Shown one piece after another: positions 25,794-33,039 of a stretch of DNA of 64,000 nucleotides. A program made the translations under genes and the position numbers. The stretch lies in NCBI RefSeq assembly GCF_040529045.1, contig NZ_CP131914.1, positions 3,766,501 to 3,830,500 of the forward strand, in the 5' to 3' direction. The stretch is from Xanthomonas indica (GTDB lineage Bacteria; Pseudomonadota; Gammaproteobacteria; Xanthomonadales; Xanthomonadaceae). Within the stretch, counting starts at the first letter, position 1; each line of letters starts with the position of its first letter. A model generated the notes under the pieces. That model did no database searches and was not told the origin of the DNA. It saw nothing but the letters and a program-made list of their open reading frames with translations.

Positions 25794-27641
25794 TCACTCG
25801 CCGTAGACCTCGATTTCCGAGTACGCCAACCACGAGTACAGGTTGTTCGCCTCGATCTTCAGGTACTGGGCGCTGCTTCCATTCAAGGCGATGTACACCG
25901 GTGCCACGTCGGACTGGTCGGGCTCGGTGTAGTACTGCGGGTTGTCGAAGTACACCGGTCCGGGATTGGTGCTGCCGCCGAACACCGCGCCATGCCGGCC
26001 GGCGGAGACGGCGAAGTCGATCGGCTGCGGCGTGCCCGTGGTCTCGCTGGCCGCGGTGCGCACGGTGATGCGCACGCCGGTGACCTTGCGCGTCTGCCCC
26101 AGGTTTACGGTGACGCTACCCCAGTTGGTGCGCGCGTTCCAGTAGTCGGTGTCGCTGAAGAAGCGACCGTCGTACAGCGAGGCCAGGTTGTCCGAATTGG
26201 TCGGCGAGGTCGCACCGACGATCGGCAGGCGCTTGATCAGGTTGAGCGAGGACGGCGCCACGTACTGCACCTTGCGCAGCGGCAGGCCCGCCTCGCTGTA
26301 GCCGGTGTTGCTCAGGCCGGCCTTGATGTAGGCCTCGCGCTCGATCGGCCGGGTCTGGGTGTTGCCGTAGCGCGAGGCGATCGCGGCGACGATCGGCGCG
26401 GCGAACGAGGTGCCTGAGACTGCTTCGGTGCCGCCGTCGTAAATGAGGTTGGTGATCTCGTGTGCGGGCGCCCAGGCCTCGATGCAGGGTCCGACCGTCG
26501 ATCCCTTGGCGTAGCCACCCCAGCGATCGCTGTTCTGGGCGCCGCCGAAGCGCGCGCCGTCGCGCTGCAAGCCGCCGACCACGACGATGCCGTCCATGTC
26601 GCGTGCGGCTCCCTGCTGGGTCTGCGGATCGATGTAGCCGAACGCCACCTTGCACGCGTCCTGCTCCTGCGGCGAGAGCCCGACGCTGTAGGCATTGCCC
26701 GCCGACTGGGTGATGAAGAAGCGATTGCTCGCCGCGCGCATCCGACGGCCCCAGCGATTGCTAGCGTTGAACGGGTTGTACGTCCCGCCCGGGCTCTGAT
26801 TGAACGACATGTTCAGGACGGCGAATTCACCCGACGCTTCGGCGTAGCGCACTGCCGCATCCAGCGCCGTGGCCACCGTGCTTTCGTTCAGATCGGCAAG
26901 GCCGAACGCCTTGATCGGCTGACCAGGATTGACGCCGCGCACCAGTTGCCCGTTCTGCCTGGCACCGATCAGGCCGGCCGTCGCCGTACTGTGCAGCGGG
27001 TTGGGCGACAGCGTCGGGAAATCCTGTCGATACACCACGTTGAGCTCGGAATGTGGCGGATTGTCCAGCACCGCATCCAGCAGATAGGCGGGATTGGAGG
27101 TGGTGAATCCATCGTTGGTCTGCGTATACGGCAGCGCCCACGAGGTGATCTCGCCGCCATTGACGATGTCGCCCGCGGCGGAGAACGTGGCGTGCGCCGC
27201 CTCGACCCCGCGCACCGACACCACCCAGTCGGCCTTGAGCACCTGTGCCGCGGTGCGCTCCGGCATCCAGGCATAGACGGTGCTGGAGACCGTGGACAGC
27301 ACCCGCTCGATCTTCACTCCCGGCAGCTGCGCGATCTGGTCGGCGAAGTGGACCATGCCGGTGCTGTTCTCGTGCGCGCGGATCGCCGGGTCGAGCGTGC
27401 GGTAGTCCGAGGGACGGGACTTGGCATACAGGCGCGTGGTCTCCTGCAGCACGAACGGGTTGAGGTCGATCGCGTACAGGCGCCGCCCCTGGGTGTCGGT
27501 GCGCGGCAGGGTCGCTTCCTGCAACGTGCGCTTGGCCGGGAACTTGCCGCCGCCCGTCGCGTGCGGCTGCGCGTGCGCGGAGGCGACGGCCAGGCTCGCC
27601 AGCAACGCAGCCAGCAGCAGTTCGGTCGATGTCTTCTTCAT
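25794..27641 (-). CDS. Secreted subtilase (S8 family) with C-terminal discoidin-like domain
   Basis: The 615-residue product has a signal peptide (MKKTSTELLLAALLASLAVA, then SAHA). The propeptide-like region extends to about residue 165. The proposed triad is Asp193 in LLDAVLDNPPHSEL, His217 in NPLHSTATAGLIGA (which aligns with the usual HGTHVAG but lacks the second His) and Ser412 in VSGTSFAAPIVAA, with oxyanion Asn316 in ITQSAGNAYS. The C-terminal roughly 150 residues (SDNLASLYDGRFFSDTDYWN, then WGSVTVNLGQTRKVTGVRIT and LKIEANNLYSWLAYSEIEVY) look like an F5/8-type C (discoidin) carbohydrate- or surface-binding domain. It is probably an extracellular protease. The triad assignment rests on motif reading. 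Confidence 0.85.
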   Translation of the reverse strand: MKKTSTELLLAALLASLAVASAHAQPHATGGGKFPAKRTLQEATLPRTDTQGRRLYAIDLNPFVLQETTRLYAKSRPSDYRTLDPAIRAHENSTGMVHFADQIAQLPGVKIERVLSTVSSTVYAWMPERTAAQVLKADWVVSVRGVEAAHATFSAAGDIVNGGEITSWALPYTQTNDGFTTSNPAYLLDAVLDNPPHSELNVVYRQDFPTLSPNPLHSTATAGLIGARQNGQLVRGVNPGQPIKAFGLADLNESTVATALDAAVRYAEASGEFAVLNMSFNQSPGGTYNPFNASNRWGRRMRAASNRFFITQSAGNAYSVGLSPQEQDACKVAFGYIDPQTQQGAARDMDGIVVVGGLQRDGARFGGAQNSDRWGGYAKGSTVGPCIEAWAPAHEITNLIYDGGTEAVSGTSFAAPIVAAIASRYGNTQTRPIEREAYIKAGLSNTGYSEAGLPLRKVQYVAPSSLNLIKRLPIVGATSPTNSDNLASLYDGRFFSDTDYWNARTNWGSVTVNLGQTRKVTGVRITVRTAASETTGTPQPIDFAVSAGRHGAVFGGSTNPGPVYFDNPQYYTEPDQSDVAPVYIALNGSSAQYLKIEANNLYSWLAYSEIEVYGE

Positions 27642-27959
27642 GGACTCATCCTTTGACTGGGGGATGCCCCGCTCGTCGGGACACCGGAACAGGGGGTTCC
27701 ATCCATCAAGGACGAGGGGCGCGCGCACCTCCCCTACCGCACGGGCGACATCGTCTACTCAGGCAGACGCTGCACGCTGTGCATCACAGTCCGCGCATTC
27801 GTCGCATCGCCGCGGCAGCGCCGGCAAGCCGCCATGAAGTGGGCACCGAGGCCGCGATGCAACGCCGCAATCGTGCGCCCATGCACGCTGCATGACGCGC
27901 CTGCCCCCACGGCACGACGCACCGCGCCCGCTCGTGTGCGGGCGCGGCAACACGGCGTA
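27642..27959. other. Intergenic region between subtilase and queA
   Basis: No supported gene lies in these 318 bases. A perfect 10-base GC stem (CCGCGCCCGC/GCGGGCGCGG, 27922-27947) lies just 3' of the queA stop on the minus strand, without a T-tract. It may mark the end of the queA transcript. The subtilase promoter should lie downstream of this, near 27650-27720. No convincing -35/-10 pair was found. Confidence 0.5.
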
Positions 27960-29009
27960 TCACGCAGCGCGGTCGGCCGGCGTCTCGCTGCTCCACAGCA
28001 ACATCGCATCGCCATAGCTGAAGAAGCGGTAGCGCTGTGCGATGGCGTGGCGGTAGGCGGCGAAGATGCGCTCGCGGCCGGCGAAGGCCGAGACCATCAT
28101 CAGCAGCGTGCTCTCGGGCAGATGGAAGTTGGTCACCATCGCGTCGACGCTGCGGATGCGGTAGCCCGGCAGGATGAAGATCTGCGTCTCGCCGGCGAAG
28201 GGATGCAATTCGCCGTCCTTGGACGCGCTCTCCAGCGCGCGCACCACCGTGGTCCCGACCGCGATCACGCGGCCGCCGGCCGCGCGCGTGCGCCGCACCT
28301 GTTCGACCAGGCTGGCGCCGACGTTGAGCCACTCGCGGTGCATCTGATGCTGTTCCAGCGCCTCCACCCGCACCGGCTGAAAGGTGCCGGCGCCGACGTG
28401 CAGGGTCACATGCCCGACCTCGACTCCGCGCGCCTGCAGCGCCTGCAGCAGCGGCGCGTCGAAGTGCAGCCCGGCGGTCGGCGCGGCGACCGCGCCGGCC
28501 TCGCGCGCGAACACGGTCTGGTAGCGCTCGCGGTCGTCCAGGCCCGGCTCGCGGCGGATGTACGGCGGCAACGGCAACCGTCCGGCCTGCTGCAGCCAGT
28601 GCTCCAGCGCGCCATCCACATGGAACTGCAACTGGTAGAACTCACCGTCGCGGCCCAGCACCTCGGCCTCGCCGCCGGCGTCCAGGGCGATGCGTGCGCC
28701 GGCCTTGGGCGACTTGCTCACGCCCAACTGCGCCCGCGCGCGCTGGCCGCCGAGCAGCCGCTCGATCAGGATCTCGACCCGCCCGCCGGTGCGCTTCTGC
28801 CCGAACAGCCGCGCCGGAATCACCCGCGTATCGTTGAAGATCAGCAGATCGCCGGCACGCAGCAACTCCGGCAGGTCGCGCACGTGGCGGTCGGCGAAGG
28901 GCGCCGGCGCCGGTGGCACCAGCAGCAGGCGACTGGCCGAGCGCTCGGCCAGCGGCGCTTGCGCGATCAGGTCTTCGGGCAGGTCGTAGTGGAAATCGGA
29001 CTTTTTCAA
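27960..29009 (-). CDS. queA: S-adenosylmethionine:tRNA ribosyltransferase-isomerase QueA
   Basis: QueA transfers the ribosyl moiety of SAM to preQ1-tRNA, giving epoxyqueuosine at the wobble position. The 349-residue product matches the family length when translation starts at TTG 29009 (LKKSDFHYDLPEDLIAQAPL, where QueA normally begins MKKSDF). No ATG or GTG is better placed, and upstream codons come from a repeat. Landmarks are DLLIFNDTRVIPARL, GAVAAPTAGLHFDAPLL, LHVGAGTFQPV, and ESTLLMMVSAFAGRE. No tgt gene is in this window, though tgt often follows queA. Confidence 0.95.
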   Translation of the reverse strand: MKKSDFHYDLPEDLIAQAPLAERSASRLLLVPPAPAPFADRHVRDLPELLRAGDLLIFNDTRVIPARLFGQKRTGGRVEILIERLLGGQRARAQLGVSKSPKAGARIALDAGGEAEVLGRDGEFYQLQFHVDGALEHWLQQAGRLPLPPYIRREPGLDDRERYQTVFAREAGAVAAPTAGLHFDAPLLQALQARGVEVGHVTLHVGAGTFQPVRVEALEQHQMHREWLNVGASLVEQVRRTRAAGGRVIAVGTTVVRALESASKDGELHPFAGETQIFILPGYRIRSVDAMVTNFHLPESTLLMMVSAFAGRERIFAAYRHAIAQRYRFFSYGDAMLLWSSETPADRAA

Positions 29010-29053
29010 GGCGCCGGGGGAGATCGGGAATTTGGCCGGCCATTGTAGCGGCG

Positions 29054-29151
29054 CCGGGATTGGGGATTCGGGATTGGGGAGTTGCCTAGACAGAAGCGGG
29101 ACCGCGCTCTTGCCAATCCCCAATGCCCAATCCCGGATCCCGGATCCCGGC
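29054..29151. repeat. GGGATTN inverted-repeat element, copy 7
   Basis: The left arm at 29054-29085 and the right arm at 29112-29151 flank a short loop that carries AGAAGCG and the recurrent CGCTCTTGCC. It fills the gap between the end of the Lrp gene and the start of queA, both on the minus strand. Confidence 0.8.
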
Positions 29152-29154
29152 CCC

Positions 29155-29586
29155 TCAGCGCTCGAACTTGGTGGACAGAATGATCGACGAGGTCGTGCGC
29201 TCCACCCCATCCAGCGCACCGATGCGGTCGGTCAGTTCGTCCATGTCGTTGACGCCCGGCACCACGCCCAGCGCGATCAGGTCGAAGGAGCCGCTGACCG
29301 AATGCAGCACGCGCACCGCATCGATCTCGCGCAGCGCCTTGACCACCGAGGTCATCTTCTTCGGCAGCACGGTGATCAGGATATGCGCGCGAATATGGCC
29401 CTGTTCGTAGTCGTCGCGGGTGCGCACGGTGTAGCCACAGATCACGCCCTCGCGCTCCAGCCGCTCGATCCGGCTCTGCACCGTGGTGCGCGACAGGCCG
29501 AGGCGGCGGGCGATCTGGGCGGTGGAGGCGCGCGCGTCCTCGCGCAGCAGCGACAGCAGGGCGTCGTCGGAGGCGGTGATCTTCAT
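29155..29586 (-). CDS. Lrp/AsnC family transcriptional regulator
   Basis: The 143-residue product has an N-terminal helix-turn-helix (DDALLSLLREDARASTAQIA, then RRLGLSRTTVQSRIERLERE). The C-terminal RAM ligand-binding domain shows GHIRAHILITVLPKKMTSVV and LHSVSGSFDLIALGVVPGV. It faces the class III aminotransferase gene across 128 bases, with a near-perfect palindrome in the gap. The expected role is amino-acid-responsive control of that aminotransferase and of itself. Confidence 0.9.
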   Translation of the reverse strand: MKITASDDALLSLLREDARASTAQIARRLGLSRTTVQSRIERLEREGVICGYTVRTRDDYEQGHIRAHILITVLPKKMTSVVKALREIDAVRVLHSVSGSFDLIALGVVPGVNDMDELTDRIGALDGVERTTSSIILSTKFER

Positions 29587-29596
29587 GGCCAGGGAT

Positions 29597-29615
29597 TTTC
29601 GTCGAATCGACGAAA
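29597..29615. promoter_or_regulatory. Palindromic site between lrp-like and aminotransferase genes
   Basis: TTTCGTCGA and TCGACGAAA form perfect 9-base arms around a single A. The site is 10 bases upstream of the Lrp-like start codon and about 100 bases upstream of the divergent aminotransferase. The size and position suit a feast/famine regulator dimer, so autoregulation and control of the neighbour are likely (inferred). Confidence 0.6.
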
Positions 29616-29714
29616 TTGCGTCAATTCCTGCACGGATTCACGCTGCCATTCGACGATCCTGTCCCGATAATAGGCAGGATCGTCACCAGACAGCCCGCCT
29701 TCAGGAGATCGCCC

Positions 29715-31211
29715 ATGACCGTACTCGGCCCCCTCGCCCCGCTCCGTGCCCATGCCGGCGACCGCCTGACCCACGGCCTGGACGACGCCAGCATCGAGCG
29801 GCTGGCGGCCTCGCATCCGGCGCTGCACGCGGCGATCGAGGCGGCAGGCGAAGACTATGCGCGCATCGCTGCCGAATTCGGCGAATTGCTGGAACTGGAC
29901 GAAGCCGAGCAGATCCGCCATCTGCAGGCCGGTTTCGTCAATTTCTACGCCGACGACGCGGTCACTCCCTACGTGGCGCTGAGCGCACGCGGCCCGTGGG
30001 TGGTCACGCTCAAGGGCGCCGTGCTGTACGACGCCGGCGGCTACGGCATGCTCGGCTTCGGCCACACGCCGGAGGCGGTGCTGGAGGCGATGGCGCGGCC
30101 GCAGGTGATGGCCAACGTGATGACCCCCAACCTGTCGCAGTTGCGCTTCGAGCGCGCGCTGCGCGCAGAGATCGGCCACCGCCGCGGCGGCTGTCCGTAC
30201 AGCCGCTTCATGTGCCTCAACTCCGGCTCCGAAGCGGTGGGCCTGGCCGCGCGCATCGTCGACATCAACGCCAAGCTGCAGACCGATCCGGGCGCGCGCC
30301 ATGCCGGCGCCAAGATCAAGCGCCTGGTGGTCAAGGGCAGCTTCCACGGCCGCACCGACCGGCCGGGCATGTACTCCGACTCCAGCCGCAAGACCTATCT
30401 GCAGCACTTGGCCAGCTACCGCGGCGACGATGCGCTGATCGCCATCGCGCCCTACGACGTGGAGGCGCTGCGCCGCGCCTTCGCCGAAGCCGAGCAGCAC
30501 GGCTGGTTCATCGAGGCGGTATTCCTGGAGCCGGTGATGGGCGAAGGCGACCCCGGCCGTGCCCTGCCGCCGGCGTTCTACGCCGCCGCGCGCGAGCTGA
30601 CCCGCCACCACGGCAGCCTGCTGCTGGTGGACTCGATCCAGGCCGGCCTGCGCGCGCACGGCGTGCTGTCGGTGGTGGACTATCCCGGCTTCGAGCAGCT
30701 CGACCCGCCGGACCTGGAAACCTATTCGAAGGCGCTCAACGCCGCGCAGTACCCGCTGTCGGTGCTGGCGGTGACCGATCACGCGGCGCAGGTGTACCGC
30801 AAGGGCACCTACGGCAACACCATGACCAGCAACCCGCGCGCGCTGGACGTGGCCACCGCGACCCTGGCACAGCTGACCCCGCAGGTGCGCGCCAACATCC
30901 GCGAGCGCGGCGCCGAGGCGGTGCAGAAGCTGGAGAAGCTCAAGGCCGAACTCGGCGGCGCCATCACCCAGGTGCAGGGCACGGGCCTGCTGTTCTCCTG
31001 CGCGCTGGCCCCGCAGTACAAGTGCTACGGCGCCGGTTCCACCGAGGAGTGGCTGCGCCAGCACGGTGTCAACGTGATCCACGGCGGCGAGAACTCGCTG
31101 CGCTTCACTCCGCACTTCGCGATGGACAGCGAGGAACTGGACCTGCTGGTCGGGCTGATCGGCCGCGCCCTGCGCGAAGGCCCACGCATCGCCCAAGCCG
31201 CGGCAGCCTGA
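29715..31211 (+). CDS. Class III PLP-dependent aminotransferase
   Basis: The 498-residue fold type I enzyme has a PLP-binding core with LNSGSEAVGLAARIVD (phosphate loop), KGSFHGRTDRPGMYS, LLLVDSIQAGLRAHG (cofactor Asp) and Schiff-base lysine in LETYSKALNAAQYPLSVLAV. It is related to ornithine, lysine and GABA aminotransferases but has a long N-terminal helical extension of about 80 residues. The substrate cannot be fixed. Control by an adjacent Lrp-type regulator suggests an amino acid or diamine. The start is the ATG at 29715 with AGGAG at 29703-29707, since codons upstream overlap the operator region. Confidence 0.85.
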   Translation: MTVLGPLAPLRAHAGDRLTHGLDDASIERLAASHPALHAAIEAAGEDYARIAAEFGELLELDEAEQIRHLQAGFVNFYADDAVTPYVALSARGPWVVTLKGAVLYDAGGYGMLGFGHTPEAVLEAMARPQVMANVMTPNLSQLRFERALRAEIGHRRGGCPYSRFMCLNSGSEAVGLAARIVDINAKLQTDPGARHAGAKIKRLVVKGSFHGRTDRPGMYSDSSRKTYLQHLASYRGDDALIAIAPYDVEALRRAFAEAEQHGWFIEAVFLEPVMGEGDPGRALPPAFYAAARELTRHHGSLLLVDSIQAGLRAHGVLSVVDYPGFEQLDPPDLETYSKALNAAQYPLSVLAVTDHAAQVYRKGTYGNTMTSNPRALDVATATLAQLTPQVRANIRERGAEAVQKLEKLKAELGGAITQVQGTGLLFSCALAPQYKCYGAGSTEEWLRQHGVNVIHGGENSLRFTPHFAMDSEELDLLVGLIGRALREGPRIAQAAAA

Positions 31212-31284
31212 GTTCGCTCGGGGCTGCAAGCATTACGGCCCCATGACCCGCCAGCATGGGGCAGGCAGTTCGCTCGTGCCCGCC

Positions 31285-31318
31285 ACAAGCGCATGCGCGA
31301 TCGCCATGCGCTTGTTTT
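31285..31318 (+). terminator. Rho-independent terminator after the aminotransferase gene
   Basis: ACAAGCGCATG and CATGCGCTTGT form an 11-base stem with loop CGCGATCGC, followed by TTT. A second stem (GCCCCATG/CATGGGGC, 31238-31262) lies just upstream. Both are 3' of the aminotransferase stop and before the lower-GC gene at 31425. Confidence 0.75.
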
Positions 31319-31424
31319 GTGGCGCTCGCGAACCGCGACAATCGCAAGACAATTCGCGTATCGAGTTGGAGCGTTCGCCCGCCTCGGCTCGCACCGAGTC
31401 ACCTATACTGATTCGAATTCAGCG

Positions 31425-32480
31425 ATGGTCCAACGAATGCGCACCTCTCTCCTCCTCTCCATGAGCCTGCTGTTTGCGGCCGCTCATCCCGTGGCCAACG
31501 CCGCTACGTTTTCCGACGGCGAACTGCTATTCGACCAGCCTGGATGGGACTACTCCCCCAGTTCGCTCATCGATCTGGATGGAAAAGAGAAAGTGTGGTG
31601 GTGCGGTCACTTGAATGGCCATGACGTCGTCAAATACCGCGAGCGCACGGGAACGGGCAGTTGGAGCGCTCCCGTGATTGTCCTTCAAGCCAATCAGTTC
31701 TTGCGCGGCGCACGCCCGCTTACCTGGGAAGGCGTCCACACCTGCGACCCCACGGTGACCCGTGGACGGTGGAATTACCAAGGCCAGGAATACAGCTACG
31801 TGATGTACTACACCACGGAGCGGCCCGGCAGCAACGGCATCGACAATCGCATCGCCGTGGCGTTTTCCAACGATGGCATCAACTGGAAGAAGCACGACGC
31901 GCCCGTGATCCATGACGGTGACCCCGGCACCTATGGCACAGGACAATCCGTTGCCTGGAGCGCGGACGGCGCAGCCGGCATCAGAACCATCTACACCTAT
32001 GTGGATGGCAACGGCGACATCACTTATTTCTACCGGGAGTCGCCGGACGCCATCAACTTCGGCGAGAAGCGAAAGCTCAGCCAGAAAGGCCTCACCTTGA
32101 ACGGGCAAAGCGGCATCTCGCATGCCAAGCCCGCGCTCGGCTTTGCGCCAGGATCCTACAACGGGCACTATTTTTACTACATGGCCAGCGTCTGCGAGGC
32201 GCATCTGGACTCCAGCTATGGCCCCGCCTATCCCGAGTGGGGGACGGCAAAAGGCGTCTGCGTGTATCGCGCGGAAGGAGAGGACGCATTTACCGGCACC
32301 TGGACCAAGGTGCTGGACAGCGCGCACATCAAGCCGGTGGAAGTCGAACCCGGCTTCCTGACCAACATTTACGGCAGCCTGGACGGGATCCTGCCCACGA
32401 TTTCCATTCGCTATGGGTGCAGCGGATCCGGCGATCCGAACACCTGGGAGATCTGCTGGTCCGAGGGGAAACTCGATTAG
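31425..32480 (+). CDS. Secreted beta-propeller protein, glycoside-hydrolase-like
   Basis: This is a 351-residue protein, or 347 if the ATG at 31437 is used, which gives a cleaner signal peptide (MRTSLLLSMSLLFAAAHPVA, then NA). The mature protein has repeated beta-strand and turn motifs with aromatic residues, CDPTVTRGRW, YSYVMYYTTERPG, and IAVAFSNDGINWKKHDAPVI. These are typical of five-bladed propellers of the GH43/GH32/GH130 kind, but I cannot place the catalytic acids with confidence. Its base composition is visibly lower in GC than its neighbours, with more A/T-ending codons. It is isolated by a terminator upstream, so horizontal acquisition is plausible. Confidence 0.65.
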   Translation: MVQRMRTSLLLSMSLLFAAAHPVANAATFSDGELLFDQPGWDYSPSSLIDLDGKEKVWWCGHLNGHDVVKYRERTGTGSWSAPVIVLQANQFLRGARPLTWEGVHTCDPTVTRGRWNYQGQEYSYVMYYTTERPGSNGIDNRIAVAFSNDGINWKKHDAPVIHDGDPGTYGTGQSVAWSADGAAGIRTIYTYVDGNGDITYFYRESPDAINFGEKRKLSQKGLTLNGQSGISHAKPALGFAPGSYNGHYFYYMASVCEAHLDSSYGPAYPEWGTAKGVCVYRAEGEDAFTGTWTKVLDSAHIKPVEVEPGFLTNIYGSLDGILPTISIRYGCSGSGDPNTWEICWSEGKLD

Positions 32481-32681
32481 CGCGTTTTCGCCTTGAGACC
32501 GCGCTCGGGTCGAGGTGATCGACCCGATAGCGCGTCCCGAGGCTGTGTCATGCCGGCATCTTCCGGCCACTCCGCGTCGCCGGCGCGAGTTTCCCGACAC
32601 GCCGGCGCGCTCCGATGCCGGCGGTGTCGGCGGCCATCCTCGCGATGACGCGCGATCCCGCCGCGTACGCGACGTGGCCCG

Positions 32682-32698
32682 CCCCCCCCCCCCCCCCC
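32682..32698 (+). repeat. Homopolymer tract of 17 C
   Basis: An unbroken run of seventeen cytosines lies about 340 bases upstream of the TonB-dependent receptor start. Tracts of this length are prone to slipped-strand length changes. It does not lie in a recognisable gene. Confidence 0.9.
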
Positions 32699-32880
32699 GC
32701 TGTCGCGCGCAGGGCAAACGTCGCCACGGGCACCAGGTCCGACCAGGGCTTCCGGCAACGCCCCAGCCGCCGTCCGAGCGCGAACCGGCATTCGTCCAAC
32801 CCAAGCGGATAGCGCACACCGCCTCGGCACCGACGGTGATGCGGCGGGAATACCGCTGGCGCAAAAACGACAAAGAGATT

Positions 32881-32899
32881 GCAAACAATTCGCATTTGC
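32881..32899 (+). promoter_or_regulatory. Candidate Fur-type iron operator
   Basis: GCAAACAATTCGCATTTGC is a 19-base imperfect inverted repeat with GCAAA/TTTGC ends in an AT-rich pocket upstream of the catecholate receptor gene. Its length and position fit a Fur box, but it matches only about half of the E. coli consensus positions. It is proposed because genes of this receptor/PiuC type are normally iron-regulated. Confidence 0.35.
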
Positions 32900-33039
32900 A
32901 TGGAAAATGAACGCACTGCCCGCATCGCACCAGCGGCAGCGCCCTTCGCCAGCCACCCGACCCCGGCGCCGCGTCCGCCCACTGGGGGACGGCGCTGTCC
33001 GCCGTCGGTCCGTCCTCCATCCTGCAAACCGAACCGCCC

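Larger units (their letters stand above)
32481..33039. other. Long intergenic region with 17-cytosine tract
   Basis: No convincing gene lies in these 559 bases. Open frames here show no family motif. It contains an uninterrupted run of 17 C at 32682-32698, a GC palindrome pair (CGCCGGCGCG and CGCCGGCGCG around 32578-32610), and a shift to AT-rich sequence at 32860-32910 that probably holds the receptor promoter and operator. Confidence 0.6.

Noticed and set aside
29010-29219. ATG start for QueA far upstream
   Set aside because: It would translate through repeat copy 7 and into the Lrp-like gene. The family N-terminus begins exactly at the TTG at 29009.
32515-32910. Plus-strand open frame of 131 codons crossing the C-tract
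   Set aside because: No family motif, Arg/Pro/Ala-rich low-complexity translation, and no good ribosome site. Kept as intergenic, though a phase-variable small gene cannot be fully excluded.
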